A model generated the notes under the pieces. That model was not told where the DNA came from, searched no databases, and worked only from the letters and a program-made list of their open reading frames with translations. A stretch of 64,000 bases of DNA from Blastobasis lacticolella (Eukaryota > Arthropoda > Insecta > Lepidoptera > Blastobasidae). Both the position numbers and the translations under genes were made by a program. The stretch spans positions 7,452,501-7,516,500 of the forward strand of contig LR990050.1 of the NCBI GenBank assembly GCA_905147135.1, in the 5' to 3' direction. Shown here piece by piece: positions 48,101-54,100 of the stretch (the first letter of the stretch is position 1; every line of letters begins with the position of its first letter).

Positions 48101-51100
48101 CTAATATTACAAAGTTGACACAACACGACCTACTCACATAGCGCATACTGCGAGACTCCTGATACTGTTATGTCTGTCGCTTTCAGACCACCATACTTAA
48201 AAAATGACCAGCGTTCTTTTTACGTGTCTGGCCTTGTATGATCTCTGATTGATCGTATTCACGACGTGGCTGTTTATCTGGTTGTTTTTTTTTCTTTTTT
48301 TATACACAACACCGACACGTCCACTGTCACTGTCATGGCGCTGTCGAGCGATGCGCCCTCTAGTGGCATATGTTGGTGACTAGGCTCATACACTACATTC
48401 CTTATATCTAAAGTACCATTACAGGGATCCGAACTGCGCGCGGGTGACAACCGCTGGGAAGTATGTTATATTTATAAACAAATAACCTAACCGACAGAAA
48501 CACGTCGGAAAAGTTCGTATTTTGGCTTTTTACGTGCGGCGACTGCCATCTCACCCGCACCACCATCAGTATGACTGATTAACAATATGTGGTGAAAAAA
48601 ATGAATTGGTTGAATTGAAGGATTTTATCTTGGCTGATATCTACCACGATCCTGTGGGCCTAAGCCAAGGCCTAAGAAAGGGGTTAAAAGGTTAAACTCT
48701 AATACTCCCCATACCGGATTATGCAGACTCCTGCTATCTCGATGCCACTGAAGAGCTGTTGAGTAAGCTTGAACGCCTTCAAAATCTCGGCATTCGATTT
48801 ATCTTTGGCTTACGCAAGTATGACCACATCTCCCAATTTCGGTCTCAGCTCAAGTGGCTTCCGATACGACTTCGCAGAAATATCCATATCCTTTGTCTTC
48901 TTTACAATATCCTTTATAATCCTCGTGCTCCTTCCTATCTCCGTGACCGGTTTGGTTTCTCCCGTTCTCAAAACCTACCCTGTCGCTCAAGCGTCAGGAC
49001 ACTCCTCTCCATTCCCCCTCATCATTCCGAATGCTATACTAAATCATTTACTGTTCATGCGGCTAAGCTATGGAACTCGCTGCCGCATACTGTTCGTAAC
49101 AGTACCTCACTCGGTATTTTTAAAAAAAGAGTAAAAGAGCATTATCTTTCCACTTGCAATCCATAATATTATATATTTATAGGTATTTATTAAGTATTTG
49201 TGTTATTTATTATATATGTAGGTAATATTACTATTATATATATAGACACTTATTTAAGTAATTCAATTATATTATGTATTTGGGTGCACGTCATATCTGC
49301 CTCTCTATTCTAGCCCTCTCTCTTCGGTAGGTCTGCTGTAAGACATTTCTTTTTAGAAATAAGCTGTACCTTTTGTGATTGTTATCTTTATGTTCATATT
49401 ATTGTAACGGAGTGCGTGGTGGGCGCGCTGTCGTCGCTCGTCGGGGAGCCGGCGGCGCGCGGGCTATTCTTATCAGTCATCATCCGTCTTACAATACTCC
49501 TGTTCCCCCCTAGAGCACACTCGCACGCTGGCCTCCCAGCAACTAACGGAGCGCGTGGTGGGCGCGCTGTCGTCGCTCGTCGGGGAGCCGGCGGCGCGCG
49601 GGCTATTCTAAATCAGTCATCATCCGTCTTACAATACTCCTGTTCCCCCCTAGAGCACACTCGCACGCTGGCCTCCCAGCAACTAACGGAGTGCGTGGTG
49701 GGCGCGCTGTCGTCGCTCGTCGGGGAGCCGGCGGCGCGCGGGCTATTCTAAATCAGTCATCATCCGTCTTACAATACTCCTGTTCCCCCCTAGAGCACAC
49801 TCGCACGCTGGCCTCCCAGCAACTAACGGAGTGCGTGGTGGGCGCGCTGTCGTCGCTCGTCGGGGAGCCGGCGGCGCGCGGGCTATTCTAAATCAGTCAT
49901 CATCCGTCTTACAATACTCCTGTTCCCCCCTAGAGCACACTCGCACGCTGGCCTCCCAGCAACTAACGGAGTGCGTGGTGGGCGCGCTGTCGTCGCTCGT
50001 CGGGGAGCCGGCGGCGCGCGGGCTATTCTAAATCAGTCATCATCCGTCTTACAATACTCCTGTTCCCCCCTAGAGCACACTCGCACGCTGGCCTCCCAGC
50101 AACTAACGGAGTGCGTGGTGGGCGCGCTGTCGTCGCTCGTCGGGGAGCCGGCGGCGCGCGGGCTATTCTAAATCAGTCATCATCCGTCTTACAATACTCC
50201 TGTTCCCCCCTAGAGCACACTCGCACGCTGGCCTCCCAGCAACTAACGGAGTGCGTGGTGGGCGCGCTGTCGTCGCTCGTCGGGGAGCCGGCGGCGCGCG
50301 GGCTATTCTAAATCAGTCATCATCCGTCTTACAATACTCCTGTTCCCCCCTAGAGCACACTCGCACGCTGGCCTCCCAGCAACTAACGGAGTGCGTGGTG
50401 GGCGCGCTGTCGTCGCTCGTCGGGGAGCCGGCGGCGCGCGGGCTATTCTAAATCAGTCATCATCCGTCTTACAATACTCCTGTTCCCCCCTAGAGCACAC
50501 TCGCACGCTGGCCTCCCAGCAACTAACGGAGTGCGTGGTGGGCGCGCTGTCGTCGCTCGTCGGGGAGCCGGCGGCGGCGCGCGGCGCCGACAAGCTGTTC
50601 GCGACTCTGCAGCAGCACACGCACAATAAACAGCTGTTCTATGTGAGTATAAGAATAATAATAATCTTGGCCTCAATGTCTCGGTTGTGGTCTCGTGCGT
50701 GAGGGTCTAGGGTTCGACTTGACAGATCAGGTAATTATATTTGGCATTTGACCGCCACCTCACGTGTTGGTAAGTGACGATGCGACCGAAAGTGGAGCAT
50801 GCTTGTCTAGGGACAGCATATTCACTCTAGCCTTGATCCAGATTATAATGATCAGGGAACTGACCTCCGTGACCCTTTTAGCAGAGGAACCTGACAAAAT
50901 TGGATCACATTCACATGCCTAAATATGCAGGTTTCCTTACGATGTTTTCCCTCACCCTGCGAGCATCGGTTAGCATTCAACTAATGTACATAACTCAGAA
51001 AATAGTCATAGGTACATGGCCACAATGGTATTCGAACCCGGTACCTCTCGCTTACGAGTCGGATACCTTAACCACTCGGACACCGAAGCACCGACCCACG

Positions 51101-54100
51101 CGCTGCCAACTATTTGCAGCTAAAGCAACATGTCCCGAGGTTTTAGAGGTGGGCAGCACATGGGTGATAGATACGCCTGGTGCTGTTAATGTGGTCGACT
51201 TAAAAAAATGGTGACTTAAAACCAGTGTGGTGTCCAGCAGAGTAGAATATAGCACTAACATCTACCAAATGAAGTCCCGTGTATCGTACAAGGCTACTAA
51301 CTACCTAAGAGGCAGACCAGCACTCGTATCATGACGGGCTCCGTCTCGAGATAACCAGGATAGAAAACAGGACACTAAGTTGCATCTCGCGCATCAAAGC
51401 CTGCCGTGATACGCAGGCAGCTAGGACCTCCGTAATCCATGTTTTCAACCCTGACCCGCCTGCCAAGCGTGGAGATTACATTATGGCAAAATCAGCCTTA
51501 CACCAGCCTTTTTAGAGGAGGCTCAAATCCAACAGTGGGCTGTTACTGGCTGTTGATGTGGAGTGAGCTTATAGCGGGATCTATGCTGTCGAAAAGGAGC
51601 CATTCCTATAACAATAAAACAAGGCTCCAGCTAGCGGTCTTGCTGGATAACGCCCGGATTTTCGAAAAAACCGTCACAGCTCAAAGAGTCTCCAATCTCA
51701 GGGACCCCAGCGAAAGATTCAACCTAGGTCAACCTATTGAACTTTATTTTCATAGAAGGTATAAGGTTGGCGCCATAGCTACTCAAGGTGTATTTAAAAA
51801 ACAAATTTATTATGCGTGTGTACTCTTGATGACAGCTGTCACATGTATCAAGCTGTAATTTAATCATTGTTTACACTAACGCTTTAGCTAACATTACAGA
51901 GAAACTTCTTCGAACACTTATTTTAATTATTTTTTCACCTTGAGCCACTTACTGTTGCGGCAAATAGCTCACGGTAATTTGACTGCTTTTCAAAATGTTG
52001 ACGGGCCATAAACTGATGCCTCAGTGGCGTCTCTGAGCAGAAGAATGACATAATTATGCCTCTATATTTATCATCAAAGTATTTATTTTTGTAAATGTGT
52101 TCTCAAATCCGAAAAATAAATTATGCGGTTGTGTACATTGAATAATATTAAATCGTCACTTTAATTAGATATTCGATTCTGCAAGGAGCCCTATTTTTTA
52201 ATCGCTCTCCTCAATTTGAACGGTTTTCAATTTTGATTTTAAGCATGAAAAAATATATATTTTTAAGCATGATGCTGATTTTCCCTATTTTTGAACCGTA
52301 TGCTTTCGGTGTTACCATCATCACAGCCTGTAACAGTCCACTGTAGGACTTAGGGCCTCTCCTACAAAAGGGGAGGTTATTGCCATAATCCACGCTTGGC
52401 AGGCGGGTTGGAGATCGCAGTGTTTAAATATAACAATGGAACATTTTCCATGCTGCTGCCCATTTTCCAGACTTCGGACACTCTTGATCTTTTGCCTCCA
52501 AAACATTAGTTGCCTTGTACGACACCCATTAGTGTAAGGAGTTGGTGCTATTCTACTCTGCCGGACACCACACGGCAGTGTTACCAATGTGATTTAAAAA
52601 TATTGATCTTTTCATGCCGAATATCAATAAAATTTAAAAACCATTCGAATCGAAGCGAGCGATTCAAAAATAGAGACCCTGTTCATTCACACAGGCAGTC
52701 CTTTTATTGTTTTAATAATAATATAATCTTTAATTATGTAAACTAGATATACTAACCTATAGGTATAATGGTTTTTATATTTGTTACATACCATTAACTT
52801 CTAAATCACATATTATGATATCGTGTTTGCTGACGCCCTGTACGATCAAGATTTATTTTCCAACTTTGACAGCCTTACAAAAGACATAATAATAATGCAT
52901 GCCACTAATACAATAGAGACAGGGCCGAATGCCGAAATGGCTAACCATATTGATACGATTATCACAGTTAAAACGATTAAATATAACTTAAAGTTATTAG
53001 ATTTCCCTTTAGAAGTCTCCGTGGAAACGTCACTGCTCAATGGGGTCTCACCAACGTAGGTAACAGTCTGTAAAGAATAATAAAAGTATAAATGAACATC
53101 CATTCTAAGAAACTCCTTAATTAAGTGGAAATTCTTCGTAACTTCTCAACTTACGCTAAACGACAAATTCTCCGGATTGTTTACAAACAGTATTTTTTCC
53201 CCGAGAATGGTTTCTGGAAAACAAGATACGAGTATTAATTAACAAAATGTTTCTTGTTTATATATTTTATATAAGGGTTCCTTCGTTATATCCTAACATC
53301 TCTTTCAATCTCTTAGGATGTTAACTAAATAAGTTAAAAATAAAAATCATTAAGTTTTAGTAATTTGTTTATACAGATTGAACTAACCAAAAAAATTTTA
53401 CTCGTGCTGTCAGGTCTCTCATATTTTCTTTTACTTTTAATTTTGGCGCGGGTTCCAAGACAGTACTAGCATGTCCTCTGGCTATGTTAAGGATCAAAAT
53501 CTCTTTCGTAAATCTGTGTCATGGCTGAACAGGAGTCACAGCGGAAATAAATGATGATCGGTAGAACAAATAGGCAAGCGCCACCTGATGGAAAATCGTC
53601 ACTGCCGCCTTCGGATTACCAGGACCATGGGTATTACTAATACTCTTAAACCTCGGGACACGTTGCTCTGGTAGCAAATAGTTTGGCTGCAATATTTTGT
53701 AAGGTACCTATCCTGTCGGGCGGCTCCAATTCGAACGAACTCATATTTGCCTTACCTCTCTTATAATTAGAGTTAGCATTAAAGTTGTAGGCTTTACTCG
53801 TAACTTAATTCAACTGTTCCCAGTAGGCTTACTAAATAAACTAAACCAGTAGTACCACTGGGAATTTCCATCCCAATAGACCTACTACAGAGACTGCTAG
53901 GAATTCCTTATTCACTTACCACTGCACCCTACACTAATACTGTTCAGTTCGTCCAATTCCCCCTTCCTAATGACGATAGTGCCACTGTCTTCGCTGTAGC
54001 GCTGCATCTCAGCCGCCAGCACTCTGTGGAACTGGTCTCTCTCCTCCTGGTACCGCCGTTTGATCTCGTTCAGATAGAGGAACGCGCGCGACCTCTGACA

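Noticed and set aside
41628..50570. CRISPR-like arrays
   Set aside because: Direct tandem repeats without unique spacers in an animal genome; each unit is an exon-intron junction.
49416..50702. Repeated 66-codon plus-strand frames (RGGRAVVARRG...)
   Set aside because: Wrong-frame readings of the 140-bp exon 16 array.
51439..51858. 139-codon plus-strand frame in the SNX25 last intron
   Set aside because: It starts inside a dispersed repeat and shows no conserved motif.
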